This document shows positions 48,120-58,232 of a DNA stretch of 64,000 nucleotides, piece after piece. Location: positions 1 through 64,000 of the forward strand of contig JBBDYQ010000004.1 of the NCBI GenBank assembly GCA_040901445.1, written 5' to 3'. The notes under the pieces were generated by a model. The model had not been told where the DNA came from, ran no database searches, and saw only the letters and a program-made list of their open reading frames with translations. This DNA comes from Thermoleophilaceae bacterium (lineage in GTDB: Bacteria; Actinomycetota; Thermoleophilia; Solirubrobacterales; Thermoleophilaceae). Position 1 is the stretch's first letter, and every line of letters starts with the position of its first letter. The position numbers and the translations under genes were made by a program.

Positions 48120-48588
48120 GTGCCCGTCGTGCGGCTCGGTGTTTCCCGCCACCGAGCGCTTCTGCGCGGAGTGTGGGATGCCGCTGCTTCCGGTCGAGGA
48201 GGCCTCTCGCGAGAGCGAGGCGCGCAGGTGGGCGCGGAAGATCGACCCGGCCTACGCCGAGGGCCGCCTCGTGCGCGTGGCCTTCGCGAACAACCAGGCC
48301 GAGGCCGAGCTGATCCAGGGGCTGCTGCTCGAGGAGGGCATCCCCAGCATGCTCCGCCGAAGCGGCGGCTTCGACGTGCCGGACTTCCTCGCCGCCGGGC
48401 CGCGCGACGTGCTCGCCCCCGAGTCGGGCGCAGCGGCGGCCCGCGACCTCCTCCAGGCCGCCGACCTGAGCGAGCTCGCGGCGGGCACCGGCCCGCAGGG
48501 GGACCCGCCCCGGCTCACGCTGGTGATCGCCGTCCTCGCCGGCGGCTTTGCCACGGCCGTGCTCGCCTGGCTGCTGCTCGGCGCGTGA
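48103..48588 (+). CDS. Zinc-ribbon DUF2007-type membrane protein
   Basis: A 161-residue protein. An N-terminal zinc ribbon (ECPSCGSVFPATERFCAECG, four cysteines) is followed by a DUF2007-type signal-transducing domain (FANNQAEAELIQGLLLEEGI, GPRDVLAPESGAAAARDLL) and one C-terminal transmembrane helix (LVIAVLAGGFATAVLAWLLL). The TTG start at 48103 lies inside the end of mec and gives a complete ribbon; no ATG or GTG fits. Coupled translation with mec is likely. Function is unknown; DUF2007 proteins are small PII-like folds. Confidence 0.75.
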   Translation: MSSTAECPSCGSVFPATERFCAECGMPLLPVEEASRESEARRWARKIDPAYAEGRLVRVAFANNQAEAELIQGLLLEEGIPSMLRRSGGFDVPDFLAAGPRDVLAPESGAAAARDLLQAADLSELAAGTGPQGDPPRLTLVIAVLAGGFATAVLAWLLLGA

Positions 48589-48611
48589 CTGGCCGGGCGG
48601 CCAGTGGCCGG

Positions 48612-48617
48612 TATAAC
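48612..48617 (+). promoter_or_regulatory. -10 box of acyl-CoA dehydrogenase operon
   Basis: TATAAC ends 6 bases before the ATG at 48624, which predicts a leaderless mRNA starting at the A of ATG. No convincing -35 is seen at 17 bp. Confidence 0.55.
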
Positions 48618-48623
48618 TTCGCC

Positions 48624-49885
<1,262 letters not shown>

Positions 49886-49889
<4 letters not shown>

Positions 49890-51016
49890 TCGACGCCACC
49901 CTGTCCCGCTCCACCGACCTCAGCCTGAGCGACGAGCAGCGCCACTTCGTCGAGTCCATCCGCGACTTCTGCGCGCGCGAGCAGGCGCTCGGCTTCGAGG
50001 AGACCACCCAGCGCCTGGGCGAGCTCGGCTGGTGGGGCCTGAACATCGACGGGGCCTACGGCGGCTCTGAGGGCAGCTTCCTCGACGCCACGCTCTTCCT
50101 GGAGGAGACCGCCCGCGGGCAGTCCGAGCCCTCCGGCGCCTACGGCGTCACGCTCATCGTCGTCGGGCAGCTCAACAAGTTCGGCACCGAGGAGCAGAAG
50201 CAGGACCTTCTCGGGCGCGTGGCCAAGGGCGGGGTGCTGGCCATCGCGATGTCGGAGCCCGAGGCCGGCTCCGACGTGGGCTCGCTGCGCACCAAGGCCC
50301 GCCTCGAGGATGGGGAGTGGGTGCTCGACGGCTCCAAGATGTGGTGCTCGTACGCCCACAAGTCCAGCCACATCCTGGTGGTCTGCCGCACGCAGCAGAG
50401 CGAGAACAAGCACGAGGGCCTCTCGATGATCTTCGTCCCCCGCGACGCCGAGGGCCTCACGGTCACGCCGATCCCCACGCTCGGGGGCGAGGAGACCAAC
50501 GAGCTTCACCTCGACGGCGTGCGCGTGCCCGAGGGCGCGCTGCTGGGCACCGACGGCAACGGCTGGATCCAGCTCATGGCGGGGCTCAACAACGAGCGGG
50601 TGATCCTCGCCGCACAGGCGCTCGGCCTGGCGCAGCGGGCGTTCGACGACGCCCTTGCCTACGTGAAGGAGCGCAAGCAGTTCGGGCGGCCGATCGGCTC
50701 CTTCCAGGCGCAGCAGCACCGCTTCGCGCAGCTCGCCACCGAGCTGGCCCAGGCGCGGCTGCTGGTGCGCTGGGTCGCCGGCCTCACGGACGAGGATCCC
50801 GGGCGGATGCTGCCCCAGGAGGCCTCCATGGCCAAGCTCGCCTGCACCGAGCTGGCCAAGAAGTGCGCGCTGGAGGGCATGCAGGCGATGGGCGGCTACG
50901 GCTACGCCACCGAGTACCCGATGGAGCGCCACCTGCGCAACGCGGTGGTCACCACGATCTTCGGCGGCACGTCGGAGATCCAGAAGAACATCATCGCCAA
51001 GACACTCGGGCTCTAG
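49886..51016 (+). CDS. Acyl-CoA dehydrogenase
   Basis: A 376-residue acyl-CoA dehydrogenase of usual length. Signatures: LGELGWWGLNIDGAYGGSEG, IAMSEPEAGSDVGSLRTKA, YVKERKQFGRPIGSFQAQQH, MQAMGGYGYATEYPMERHLR (position of the general-base Glu) and TTIFGGTSEIQKNIIAKTLG. It starts with GTG in a GTGA overlap with the preceding dehydrogenase. Substrate chain length cannot be set from sequence. Confidence 0.95.
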
Positions 51017-51031
51017 CAGCCGGCGCAGCGG

Positions 51032-51808
51032 TCAGCGCCGTCGCCGGCGCGAGCGATCCTGGCCGGCCGCGAAGGCCGCCAGGTGCTCGCGCCAGGCCGC
51101 CTCGACCTCGAGGAACGGCAGCTCGAAGGCGCGCTCGATGGCGCCGCGCGCGCCGCCCTCGTCCAGCGAGGAGGCCAGCGCCACGCAGGCGAGGGACCCG
51201 GCCGCGCGGTCCAGCAGGCCGTAGACCGTGCCGCCCAGCACCAGCGCGTCGCGCGCCGACGGCGGGAAGCCGGGCTTGCCGCCCTCGCGCAGGCGGCGCG
51301 CCACCGCAGGGCGCAGGTGTGGCACCTGTCCCGAGAACCACGTGGCCGCCCCCTCCACCAGCCAGGCCCAGCGCAGGTAGCGGGGGAAGCCGCGCAGGCC
51401 GAACGGCGGCGGCAGCGCGGGATTGTTGGCGGCCACCACGAGGTGCGCGTACTCGTGCAGCGGCGCCAGCTCCAGCGCCTCGCGCGAGCCGGGCGCGCCG
51501 GATGCCAGTCGCTCGAGAGCGGCGGGGGCGAGCACGTGTATCTCGCGCTGGGAGAACCAGCCGGCGAAGTAGCGCCGGCTTGCCGGCGCCGCGAGCCAGC
51601 GGGCCAGCGGGAGCCAGGGGTGGGCGAGGGCGAGCTGCCACGGGCCGGGGTGGACGATGGCCGTCACCTCCTCGGGCAGGGCGACGAAGCGCGAGCCGAT
51701 CTCCTCGCGGAACTCCTCGAGCCGCTCGAGCACCCGCGACGCCGCCTCGGCATCGTCGGACTCATGCCGAGCGGAGAACGACGGCGACTGCATCTCGACC
51801 CAGGCCAC
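51032..51808 (-). CDS. Putative zinc metallopeptidase (HEYAH motif)
   Basis: A 258-residue protein with a likely gluzincin site: LAPLHEYAHLVVAANN (HExxH) about midway and a third ligand Glu in RWAWLVEGAATWFSG some 30 residues later, followed by an LLDRAAGSLACVAL helix. The pattern resembles peptidase MA-type putative enzymes. The N-terminal third (VLERLEEFREEIGSRFVALP, VTAIVHPG) is typical of those proteins. GTG at 51808 is the likely start; ATG at 51793 is possible. No signal peptide is visible. It converges on the acyl-CoA dehydrogenase operon and follows the CGNR gene on the same strand. Confidence 0.65.
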   Translation of the reverse strand: MAWVEMQSPSFSARHESDDAEAASRVLERLEEFREEIGSRFVALPEEVTAIVHPGPWQLALAHPWLPLARWLAAPASRRYFAGWFSQREIHVLAPAALERLASGAPGSREALELAPLHEYAHLVVAANNPALPPPFGLRGFPRYLRWAWLVEGAATWFSGQVPHLRPAVARRLREGGKPGFPPSARDALVLGGTVYGLLDRAAGSLACVALASSLDEGGARGAIERAFELPFLEVEAAWREHLAAFAAGQDRSRRRRR

Positions 51809-51852
51809 TCTCGCATTCTCGCGCGTCCCGGCTGGGTGGCCCGGCCGGGGCC

Positions 51853-52440
51853 TCAGTCGCTGCGCCGGCGCTCGCGGTAGCTGCGCGCCTTTGCGCGGTT
51901 GCCGCAGACCTCCATCGTGCACCACTGCTTCGAGCGGTTGCGGGACTGGTCGTAGAAGGCCCACATGCAGTCATGTGCGGGACAGGCCTTGAGGCGCTCG
52001 AAGCTGCCGTCCGACATCGAGCGGAACACGATCCCGAGGAGCACCCCGAGCGCGGCGGGCACGCCCGAGCCGGCGGGGGCCAGGGTGCCGGCGGCGTCGT
52101 GGCCGAAGCGCACGAGCACCGGCCCCGCAAGCGCGGCGCTGTTGAGCGTGTCGATCGCTTCGGGGTCGGCCTCGGCCCCGTTGTGGGCCAGGAGGAGGCT
52201 GCGCAGCGCCTCGCGGACCTCCAGCGCGAGCCGGAGGTCCGCCTCGCTCACGGGTTCGCCGGGCGCGAGCAGCCCGCGCTGCGCCAGCCAGTCGCGCAGG
52301 GCCGCCGGCGTGGGCAGCTCCTCGGACCCGTCCTCCCAATCGATGGTGTTCACGAGCTGCCTGACGAGCTCGAGCTCCCCGGGGGCCGGGTCGCGGCGGT
52401 CGGCGTCGTTTGCCGGGGGGATGTTCAGGTGCTGAGCCAT
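51853..52440 (-). CDS. CGNR zinc-finger (ABATE domain) transcriptional regulator
   Basis: A 195-residue regulator. The N-terminal ABATE-type domain (LELVRQLVNTIDWEDGSEEL, LRLALEVREALRSLLLAHNG) precedes the C-terminal CGNR zinc finger: KACPAHDCMWAFYDQSRNRS, KQWCTMEVCGNRAKARSYRE with the four zinc cysteines. CGNR proteins are thought to bind DNA and sense a small ligand. It has its own promoter (-35 ATGACA, -10 TATAAC on the minus strand), and the intergenic region shared with the gene at 52584 carries CACCAG-type repeats. GTGAGG lies before the ATG. Confidence 0.88.
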   Translation of the reverse strand: MAQHLNIPPANDADRRDPAPGELELVRQLVNTIDWEDGSEELPTPAALRDWLAQRGLLAPGEPVSEADLRLALEVREALRSLLLAHNGAEADPEAIDTLNSAALAGPVLVRFGHDAAGTLAPAGSGVPAALGVLLGIVFRSMSDGSFERLKACPAHDCMWAFYDQSRNRSKQWCTMEVCGNRAKARSYRERRRSD

Positions 52441-52466
52441 GGCCTCACGAAGGTTATGCCCGGTGC

Positions 52467-52495
52467 GTTATATCGGCAGAAGGTCATCGTGTCAT
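52467..52495 (-). promoter_or_regulatory. Promoter of CGNR regulator gene
   Basis: On the minus strand -35 ATGACA (52495-52490, 5 of 6) and -10 TATAAC (52472-52467) are separated by 17 bp. The predicted transcript has a leader of about 20 bases before the ATG at 52440. The -35 lies within a TGTCATCACCAG segment that is partly repeated at 52521-52531. Confidence 0.7.
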
Positions 52496-52510
52496 CACCA
52501 GCATAATCAC

Positions 52511-52539
52511 TTGACAGGTGACGATCACCAGTGTAGCCT
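52511..52539 (+). promoter_or_regulatory. Promoter with internal operator upstream of gene 52584
   Basis: A perfect -35 TTGACA (52511-52516), 17-bp spacer and -10 TAGCCT (52534-52539, weaker). The spacer contains the palindrome GGTGA-CGA-TCACC (52517-52529), a good repressor site. ATCACCAG occurs at both 52493 and 52524, so one protein, perhaps the CGNR regulator, may bind both promoters. Confidence 0.65.
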
Positions 52540-52583
52540 TGTTGCTGGTTAGCAGACCAAAGCCAGGAAGCCGGAGGCCAGTC

Positions 52584-53072
52584 ATGAATCCCTCGCACCT
52601 CACCACCAGCGCCGTCAAGTCCCACGTCGACGAAGCGCGCCGCCGCGCCGACGCCTCCCGGCGCGCGGGCGAGGCCCGCTCCCTCCGCAGGGGCCTCGCC
52701 CGCCCCGCGCCCGTCGACCCGGCGGCATACAGCGAGCACGTCGTGATCCGGTCGGCGGGACCGTGGGACGACGCCGCGCTCGTGCGCCTCGCCGAGCTCG
52801 ACAGCTCGCGGCTCCCCCGCGGCGAGAAGCTCGTCGCGGAGGTCCGGGGGGAGCTCATCGCCGCCGTGGGCATGGCCGACGGCCGCGCAGTGGCCGACCC
52901 GTTCCGCTCCACCGCCGACGTGGTGGGGCTGCTCCGGATGCGCGCCGGCCAGCTGCGCGCGCTGCCGGGCGGCAACGGCTCGGGCGGCGCGGCCGCCGTG
53001 GTGCGCGATCGCCTGCGGGCCGTGATGCGCCAGCGCCACGGCAGCATGAACGTCCCGGAGTACCCCCTGTAG
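52584..53072 (+). CDS. Conserved hypothetical protein, GNAT-fragment-like
   Basis: A 162-residue cytosolic protein. After a basic helical N-terminus (residues 1-45), the segment VVIRSAGPWDDAALVRLAEL, DSSRLPRGEKLVAEVRGELI, AAVGMADGRAVADPFR resembles the first strands of a GNAT acetyltransferase without the acetyl-CoA-binding half. The C-terminal part has the helix TADVVGLLRMRAGQLRAL. Such truncated GNAT-like proteins are common in actinobacteria, with unknown function. GGAGG lies 6 bases before the ATG at 52584. Its last codons are part of a strong terminator hairpin. Confidence 0.6.
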   Translation: MNPSHLTTSAVKSHVDEARRRADASRRAGEARSLRRGLARPAPVDPAAYSEHVVIRSAGPWDDAALVRLAELDSSRLPRGEKLVAEVRGELIAAVGMADGRAVADPFRSTADVVGLLRMRAGQLRALPGGNGSGGAAAVVRDRLRAVMRQRHGSMNVPEYPL

Positions 53073-53092
53073 GGGGGCGGTCCGGGACGTTC
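53048..53092. terminator. Bidirectional terminator overlapping a stop codon
   Basis: The outer stem GAACGTCCCGGA/TCCGGGACGTTC (53048-53059, 53081-53092) is a perfect 12 bp. Inside, CCCCCT/AGGGGG (63-68, 71-76 of 53000) can pair. It covers the last codons and stop of gene 52584-53072 and lies 10 bases from the stop of the convergent gene. Confidence 0.75.
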
Positions 53093-53101
53093 GACGGTGG
53101 A

Positions 53102-53731
53102 TCAGGCGAGGACGGGGACGGCTTCCGAGGCGATGGCCTCGATCTCCGCCGCGGCGCGCTCGAACTCGTCGTCCGAGAGCACCGGGGTGCCCTCGAAGGG
53201 GAGGTCGCGGTGGAGCTCGATCCACGAGCGGCAGCCGTGGTACTCGGGGCGGACCTTGACCGTCACCGGACGCGGGATGCGGAAGGTGCGCAGCAGGATC
53301 ACGTGGAGCGGATGGCGGCGCTTCCAGGCCAGCCGCTTCTCGGCGTAGTCGGGCGTCCACACGTAGTACGGCGACAGTGCGTCGATACAGCGCGGATCGG
53401 TGACGAGATAGCTCGCCGACACCTCGGCCCAGGCGCGGATGCGCACCCGGTCGGGCTGGGGGATGCCGCCGTCCTGCACCAGCGCGGCGGCCGGCGGCTC
53501 ACCTTCGGCCCAGACGCCCTCTTCCAGTGCGCGCCCCAGCTCGGGGACGTGGGAGTCGCGGACGAGGTCGTTCTGCTGGTGGTCGAACGTGGGGTAGAGG
53601 AAGAACTGGTCGTGTTCGATCTCGAAGTGGCGCTCGGGCTCGCGGATCCCGCCCTTGCGGAGCGTGATGAGCTGCTCGCCCTCGGCAAGGGCGCGCACCG
53701 TGACGGCCCACTCTTTGAAAGCAATTGGCAT
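53102..53731 (-). CDS. DUF1802 family protein
   Basis: A 209-residue protein matching DUF1802: AFKEWAVTVRALAEGEQLIT, LRKGGIREPERHFEIEHDQF, FLYPTFDHQQNDLVRDSH. No enzymatic motif is known for the family; the RKGGI and PTF.HQ blocks are its hallmarks. The ATG at 53731 follows GGAGG by 11 bases. Its promoter (-35 TTGAAA, -10 TACAAT) and a perfect CRP-type palindrome at 53849-53864 lie upstream, suggesting cAMP or CRP/FNR-family control. Confidence 0.85.
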   Translation of the reverse strand: MPIAFKEWAVTVRALAEGEQLITLRKGGIREPERHFEIEHDQFFLYPTFDHQQNDLVRDSHVPELGRALEEGVWAEGEPPAAALVQDGGIPQPDRVRIRAWAEVSASYLVTDPRCIDALSPYYVWTPDYAEKRLAWKRRHPLHVILLRTFRIPRPVTVKVRPEYHGCRSWIELHRDLPFEGTPVLSDDEFERAAAEIEAIASEAVPVLA

Positions 53732-53795
53732 TGAAAGGAAAACCTCCGGGGCGCCGGGAGTAGAACAACGAGGGGGTCCGGCGCGGCGGGGGTCG

Positions 53796-53823
53796 ATTGT
53801 ACGTAACAGATTGCAACTTTCAA
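53796..53823 (-). promoter_or_regulatory. Promoter of DUF1802 gene
   Basis: On the minus strand -35 TTGAAA (53823-53818, 5 of 6), 16-bp spacer, -10 TACAAT (53801-53796, 5 of 6). The predicted start is near 53789, giving a leader of about 57 bases. Confidence 0.7.
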
Positions 53824-53848
53824 GTGCTTTCCCGCTGGTGGCGCGCTA

Positions 53849-53864
53849 TGTGACGGCCGTCACA
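53849..53864. promoter_or_regulatory. CRP/GlxR-like site TGTGA-N6-TCACA
   Basis: TGTGACGGCCGTCACA is a perfect match to the CRP-family consensus, inside a 22-bp palindrome (53846-53867). It is centred about 67 bp upstream of the predicted DUF1802 transcription start, a classic activating position. It overlaps the stop codon of the upstream dehydrogenase gene, so a terminator role is also possible. Confidence 0.6.
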
Positions 53865-54708
53865 TAGTCTCGGCGGCCTCGATCACGGCCGCGAAGTCGC
53901 GCTCGCCGAGCCCGTTGGCGGCGGCACGCGCGTAGAGCTCCTCGGCTGCGCGGCCGAGCCCGAAGCCGGGTCCCAGGGCCTCCGCCTCCGTCAGGCAGTG
54001 GCGCACGTCCTTGAGCATGTGGTCGAGCTTGAAGAGGGGGTCGAAGTCGTGCTCGAGCATCGGGCCGGCCTTGAGGTCGAGCATCGCCGACGCCCCGGAC
54101 CCGGCCTGCATCACGCGCACGAGCGCCTCGGCGTTCACACCCGCGGCGCGGCCCACGATCAAGGCCTGCGCCACGGCGAGGGTGTTGACGGCTGCCACCG
54201 TGTTGTTGAGCAGCTTGATCATCGAGCCGTGCCCCTGCGGGCCCACGTGCAACACCAGCGTCCCCATCGCCTCGAACGCGGGGCGGGCGCGCTCGAAGTG
54301 GGCGGATTCGCCGCCGGCCATGATCGTGAGCGTGCCGTCCTCGGCCTTGGGCTTCGAGCCGGTCACGGGGGCGTCGAGGAAGCCCACGCCGCGCTCGGCC
54401 AGCCGCCCGCCGATGCTGCGCGACGCGCTCGGCGCGATCGTGGACATGTCGGCCACCAGCGCGCCCTGGGCCAGCCCCTCGGCGGCGCCGCCGCGGCCGA
54501 ACAGCACCTCCTCGACCTGTGGCGCGTCCACCACCATGGTGATCACCAGGCCGGCCTGCGCCGCGGCCTCCGCCGCCGTGTCCGCGATCGGCGCCCCGAG
54601 CTCCTCGGCCCGCGCGCGGGTGCGGTTCCACACCACCACGTCGAAGCCGGCGCGGCGGAGGTTGGCCGCCATGCGCGAGCCCATGATGCCGAGCCCGAGG
54701 AAGGCCAC
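53860..54708 (-). CDS. 3-hydroxyisobutyrate dehydrogenase-like NAD(P)-dependent oxidoreductase
   Basis: A beta-hydroxyacid dehydrogenase of about 282 residues. The Rossmann motif is VAFLGLGIMGSRMAANLRRA at the N-terminus, the substrate loop FLDAPVTGSKPKAEDGTL, and the catalytic Lys is in GQGHGSMIKLLNN. It oxidises a 3-hydroxy acid (3-hydroxyisobutyrate, tartronate semialdehyde or similar). The GTG at 54708 lies 4 bases after the HyuB stop and starts right at the Rossmann strand. An in-frame GTG at 54765 would add 19 residues and overlap hyuB. It is the last gene of the hyuA-hyuB operon, suggesting a linked catabolic step. Confidence 0.85.
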   Translation of the reverse strand: MAFLGLGIMGSRMAANLRRAGFDVVVWNRTRARAEELGAPIADTAAEAAAQAGLVITMVVDAPQVEEVLFGRGGAAEGLAQGALVADMSTIAPSASRSIGGRLAERGVGFLDAPVTGSKPKAEDGTLTIMAGGESAHFERARPAFEAMGTLVLHVGPQGHGSMIKLLNNTVAAVNTLAVAQALIVGRAAGVNAEALVRVMQAGSGASAMLDLKAGPMLEHDFDPLFKLDHMLKDVRHCLTEAEALGPGFGLGRAAEELYARAAANGLGERDFAAVIEAAETM

Positions 54709-54712
54709 CCGC

Positions 54713-56188
54713 TCACGCTCGGCCGTGTCCGCCTCCTCCGGGGGTCTCGATCCTGAGCCGGTCACCCGGCCGAAGGCTACCGGCGGCCTTGGGGGGCAGC
54801 TCCCTGCCGTTGAGCAGGCTGCGCCCGCGGGCACCCGGATCGCCCCCGGCCGCGCCGGGCGGGGCATGGCGGCGACGCTCGGCGATGAGGGAGAAGTCCA
54901 TCGGGGCGAGCGCCTCGAGCTCGCGCACCACGCCCCGGCCACCGCTGTGCGCGCCCGCGCCCCCCGAGCCGTCGCGCACGGCGTACTCGGTGGCGCGCAG
55001 CGGGAACTCCAGCTCGAGCGCCTCGACGGGGGTGTTGAGCGTGTTCGACATGGCCACGTGCACGGCGCTCGGGCCGTCGGCGTCGGGGCAGGCGCCCTGG
55101 CCGCCGCCGAGCGTCTCGTAGTAGGTGAAGTCGTCGTTGCCCAGAGTGAGGTTGTTCATCGTGCCCTGGCCTAGCGCGCGGCCGAAGGCGGCGAGCACCA
55201 GGTCGGCCACCCGTGACGAGGTCTCCACGTTTCCGGCCGCCACCGCGGCGGGCGGACGGGCGTTGAGCAGCGAGCCCTCGGGTGCCACCACGGTGAGCGG
55301 CCGCCACGCGCCGGCGCACGCCGGCACGTCCGGGTCGGCCAGCACGCGCAGCGCGAAGTAGCAGGCCGAGAGCGTCACGGCCAGCGGGCAGTTGAGGTTG
55401 CCCTCGTGCTGGGGCGCGGAGCCGGAGAAGTCGAGTGTCACGGCGTCGCCCTCCACCGTCGCGCGGAGCGCCAGCGCGAGGTCGCCCTCGGCCGCCTCGA
55501 GCACGTCGCGAGCCTCGCGCACGCCGTCCTCGAGCTCGGCGATGCGCGCCCGGGTGCGCCGCTCCGCGTAGTCGAGCGTCTCGTCCATGCCCTCCCGCAG
55601 CACGTCGAGCCCGTGCCGCTCGGCCAGCTCGCGCAGCCGGGCCCCGCCCGCGCGGTTGGCGGCGAGCTGGGCGCGGAGGTCGGCGCGGCGCTGTGCCGGG
55701 TTGCGCATCTGGTCCGCCAGCCGCTCCACGAGGCCGTCGTCGATGCGCGTGGGCGCGATCACCACGCCCTCGTCGTCGAGCGTGCGCGAGTTCGCGGGCA
55801 TGCTCCCGGGAGTCCGGCCGCCGACGTCGGCGTGGTGCGCCCGGCTGGCGGCGAACCCTGCCAGCTCGCCCTCGGCGCGCACCGGGGTGATCACCGTGAT
55901 GTCGGGGAGGTGGGTGCCGCCGCGGTAGGGGTCGTTGAGGATCCACGAGGCGCCCTCGCCATGGTCCTCGCCCAGCACGGCGGCCACGGCGCTCGGCATC
56001 GCGCCGAGGTGCACGGGTATGTGCTCGGCCTGCATGACCAGGGAGCCGCCGGCATCGAACAGCGCGGTGGAGGCGTCGCGCCGCTCCTTGATGTTGGCCG
56101 AGTGGGCCGAGCGCATGAGCACGGCGCCCATCTCGTCGCAGGCGGCGCGCAGCGCCCCGAGCATGACCTGGAGGGAGACCGGGTCCAT
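54713..56188 (-). CDS. hyuB: Hydantoinase B/oxoprolinase family protein
   Basis: A 491-residue HyuB subunit: [120 protein letters not shown]. It is somewhat shorter than typical HyuB (about 520-580), lacking the last segment after [12 protein letters not shown]. With HyuA it should hydrolyse a cyclic amide (N-methylhydantoin, 5-oxoproline or similar) using ATP. The ATG overlaps the hyuA stop by one base (TGATG). This pair is a separate subfamily from the acetone-carboxylase-like pair at 11-16 kb. Confidence 0.9.
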   Translation of the reverse strand: MDPVSLQVMLGALRAACDEMGAVLMRSAHSANIKERRDASTALFDAGGSLVMQAEHIPVHLGAMPSAVAAVLGEDHGEGASWILNDPYRGGTHLPDITVITPVRAEGELAGFAASRAHHADVGGRTPGSMPANSRTLDDEGVVIAPTRIDDGLVERLADQMRNPAQRRADLRAQLAANRAGGARLRELAERHGLDVLREGMDETLDYAERRTRARIAELEDGVREARDVLEAAEGDLALALRATVEGDAVTLDFSGSAPQHEGNLNCPLAVTLSACYFALRVLADPDVPACAGAWRPLTVVAPEGSLLNARPPAAVAAGNVETSSRVADLVLAAFGRALGQGTMNNLTLGNDDFTYYETLGGGQGACPDADGPSAVHVAMSNTLNTPVEALELEFPLRATEYAVRDGSGGAGAHSGGRGVVRELEALAPMDFSLIAERRRHAPPGAAGGDPGARGRSLLNGRELPPKAAGSLRPGDRLRIETPGGGGHGRA

Positions 56189-58161
56189 CAGCCGCGCTCC
56201 AGCACGATCGTGCCGTCGGCCTGCTCGTCGCCGCGCCAGCCGGGCGGCACCACCAGCGTCGCCTCCGGCAGCTCCACGATGGCCGGGCCGCGCAGCTGGC
56301 CGGCCACGCCGCCGCGATGCACCCGCGCGTCCCGCGTCTCGTCGCCGAACACCGCCCGCCGCGTGCCACCGTCCTGCCCTGGGGGTCCACATGACCCCCA
56401 ATCCAGGACGGTGGCCGGGACGGCCACCGCAACGCGCACCGTGACGAGTTCAAGCACGGCGCCCGGATCCGCGTAGCCGTAGCGATCCTGATGCGCGGCA
56501 TCGAAGTCCGTCCGCAACTGCGCCGGGTCCGGCGACAGCTCACCAGCCACGGAGAGCTCGAACGCCTGCCCCGCGTAGCGCAGGTCGTACCCGGCCTGGA
56601 CCTCCGGCGACCCGCCGCCCAACTCGGCACGCCCGCGCGCCGCCAGCCGCTCAACCGTCGCGGCCACGGCGTCGCGGGTGAGCCCGTCGCCTGCGAGCAG
56701 CACGCTCTCCACGAGGTCGCGCCGCCGCTCCGACACCACGAGACCGAGTGCCGACAGCACCCCCGACGCCCGCGGCACCACGATCCGAATCATGCCGAGC
56801 TCATCGGCGATGGCGGCGGCGTGCAGGGGCCCGGCACCGCCGAAGCCCAGCAGCGCGAGCTCGCGCGGGTCGATGCCGCGCTCCACCGTGGTCACCCGCA
56901 CCGCCTGCGCCATCTCGGCGCTGGCCACATGCGCGATGCCCGCCGCCGTCTCGAGCGTGCCGAGCCCCAGCTCGGCGCCCAGGTCGCCCACCGCCCGCTC
57001 GCCGGCCGCGCGGTCCAGCGCCACGCCGCCGGCCAGCGGCGAGTCCGGGTCGAGGTACCCGAGCAGCAGGTTGGCGTCGGTCACCGTGGGCTCGCTCCCG
57101 CCCCGCCCGTAACACGCGGGCCCCGGCTCGGCCCCCGCCGATCGCGGTCCCACGCGCAGCGCGCCGCCCGCGTCGCGCCAGGCCACGCTGCCGCCGCCGG
57201 CGCCCACGGTGTGCACGTCCACCATCGGCAGCGCCAGGACGCGGCCGCCCACCTCGCGGCCGCCGGTGCCGGCCACCCGTCCGTCGTGGGCCACCGAGAC
57301 GTCGCACGACGTGCCGCCCATGTCGAGGCAGACCGCGTCGGGGGCGCCCGCGCGCTCCGCCAGCCGGGCGGCGCCTGCCGCGCCGCCGGCGGGGCCCGAC
57401 AGCACGGTCCAGGACCCGTGCCGGGCGGCGGTGGGAGCGTCGGCCACGCCGCCACCCGAGAGCATGACCTCGGGTTGGGGAAGCCCGGCATCGGCCGCGC
57501 GCCCCGCCAGCCGCTCGAGGTAGCGGCGCAGGAGAGGGGAGAGGGCGGCGTCCACGACCGTGGTCGCGCAGCGCTCGTACTCGCGGAAGACCCCGGCCGT
57601 CTCGTGCGACGTGGACACGTGCACGCGCGGCCGCGCGTCCCCCACCAGCGCGGCGGCCCGGCGCTCGTGCGCGGGGTGACGGAAGCCCCACAGCAGGCAC
57701 ACCGCGGCCGCCTCCACGTCATCGGGCAGCGCCCCCACGCGTTTCGCCAGCCTGTCCTCGTCAAGGTCGCGCAGCACTCCGCCGGGCCCGCAGCGCTCCG
57801 GCACCGCCAGCCTGAGGGCGGAGGGCACGAGCGGCGGCGGATGTCCGGCGCACAGCCGGTAGAGCTCCGCGCGCGCCTGGCGACCCAGCTCCTCGATGTC
57901 GGTGAAGCCCTCCGTTGCGAGCAGCGCCGTGCGCGCGGTGCGCCCCTCGAGCAGCGCGTTGGTGCCCACGGTCATGCCGTGCACGAAGCGCTCGACGTCG
58001 CCGGCGCGTGCGTTCGCTCGCTCGAGCGCCGCCTCCACCGCGGCGATCACGCCCAGCGACTGGTCCTCCGGGGTGGACGGGGCCTTGGCGGTGACGAGGC
58101 CGTCCGGGCCGAGCAGCACGGCGTCGGTGAAGGTCCCGCCGACGTCGACCCCGAGGAGCAT
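56188..58161 (-). CDS. hyuA: Hydantoinase A/oxoprolinase family protein
   Basis: A 657-residue HyuA ATPase-type subunit. The N-terminal phosphate loop is [14 protein letters not shown], then [40 protein letters not shown] (second ATP motif), [20 protein letters not shown] and [20 protein letters not shown]. It shares an operon with hyuB and the hydroxyacid dehydrogenase. Near the C-terminus the coding sequence contains a 39-bp interrupted palindrome (56371-56409) encoding a Gly/Pro-rich loop ([11 protein letters not shown]) where relatives have a variable turn. The ATG at 58161 directly precedes the first strand. Confidence 0.92.
   Translation of the reverse strand: MLLGVDVGGTFTDAVLLGPDGLVTAKAPSTPEDQSLGVIAAVEAALERANARAGDVERFVHGMTVGTNALLEGRTARTALLATEGFTDIEELGRQARAELYRLCAGHPPPLVPSALRLAVPERCGPGGVLRDLDEDRLAKRVGALPDDVEAAAVCLLWGFRHPAHERRAAALVGDARPRVHVSTSHETAGVFREYERCATTVVDAALSPLLRRYLERLAGRAADAGLPQPEVMLSGGGVADAPTAARHGSWTVLSGPAGGAAGAARLAERAGAPDAVCLDMGGTSCDVSVAHDGRVAGTGGREVGGRVLALPMVDVHTVGAGGGSVAWRDAGGALRVGPRSAGAEPGPACYGRGGSEPTVTDANLLLGYLDPDSPLAGGVALDRAAGERAVGDLGAELGLGTLETAAGIAHVASAEMAQAVRVTTVERGIDPRELALLGFGGAGPLHAAAIADELGMIRIVVPRASGVLSALGLVVSERRRDLVESVLLAGDGLTRDAVAATVERLAARGRAELGGGSPEVQAGYDLRYAGQAFELSVAGELSPDPAQLRTDFDAAHQDRYGYADPGAVLELVTVRVAVAVPATVLDWGSCGPPGQDGGTRRAVFGDETRDARVHRGGVAGQLRGPAIVELPEATLVVPPGWRGDEQADGTIVLERG
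56371..56409. repeat. Interrupted palindrome inside hyuA coding sequence
   Basis: The outer arms GTCCTG/CAGGAC (56371-56376, 56404-56409) and inner arms GGGGGTC/GACCCCC (56381-56387, 56393-56399) have a symmetric 4x4 internal loop and a 5-base centre. The inner core resembles the GGGGTC-CA-GACCCC repeat at 32175. It may be an inserted palindromic element that kept the frame. Confidence 0.6.
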
Positions 58162-58232
58162 CGGGACGGAACGCTAGACGCCGCAAGGGAAGGAGGCGGT
58201 TGCCCGCCCCCTTCCACCCCCCGGTGTGAAAG

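Noticed and set aside
53846-53867. Calling the 22-bp palindrome solely a terminator of the hyuAB-dehydrogenase operon
   Set aside because: It overlaps the stop codon, has no T-tract, and its TGTGA-N6-TCACA core and distance to a promoter fit a CRP site better; both roles remain possible.
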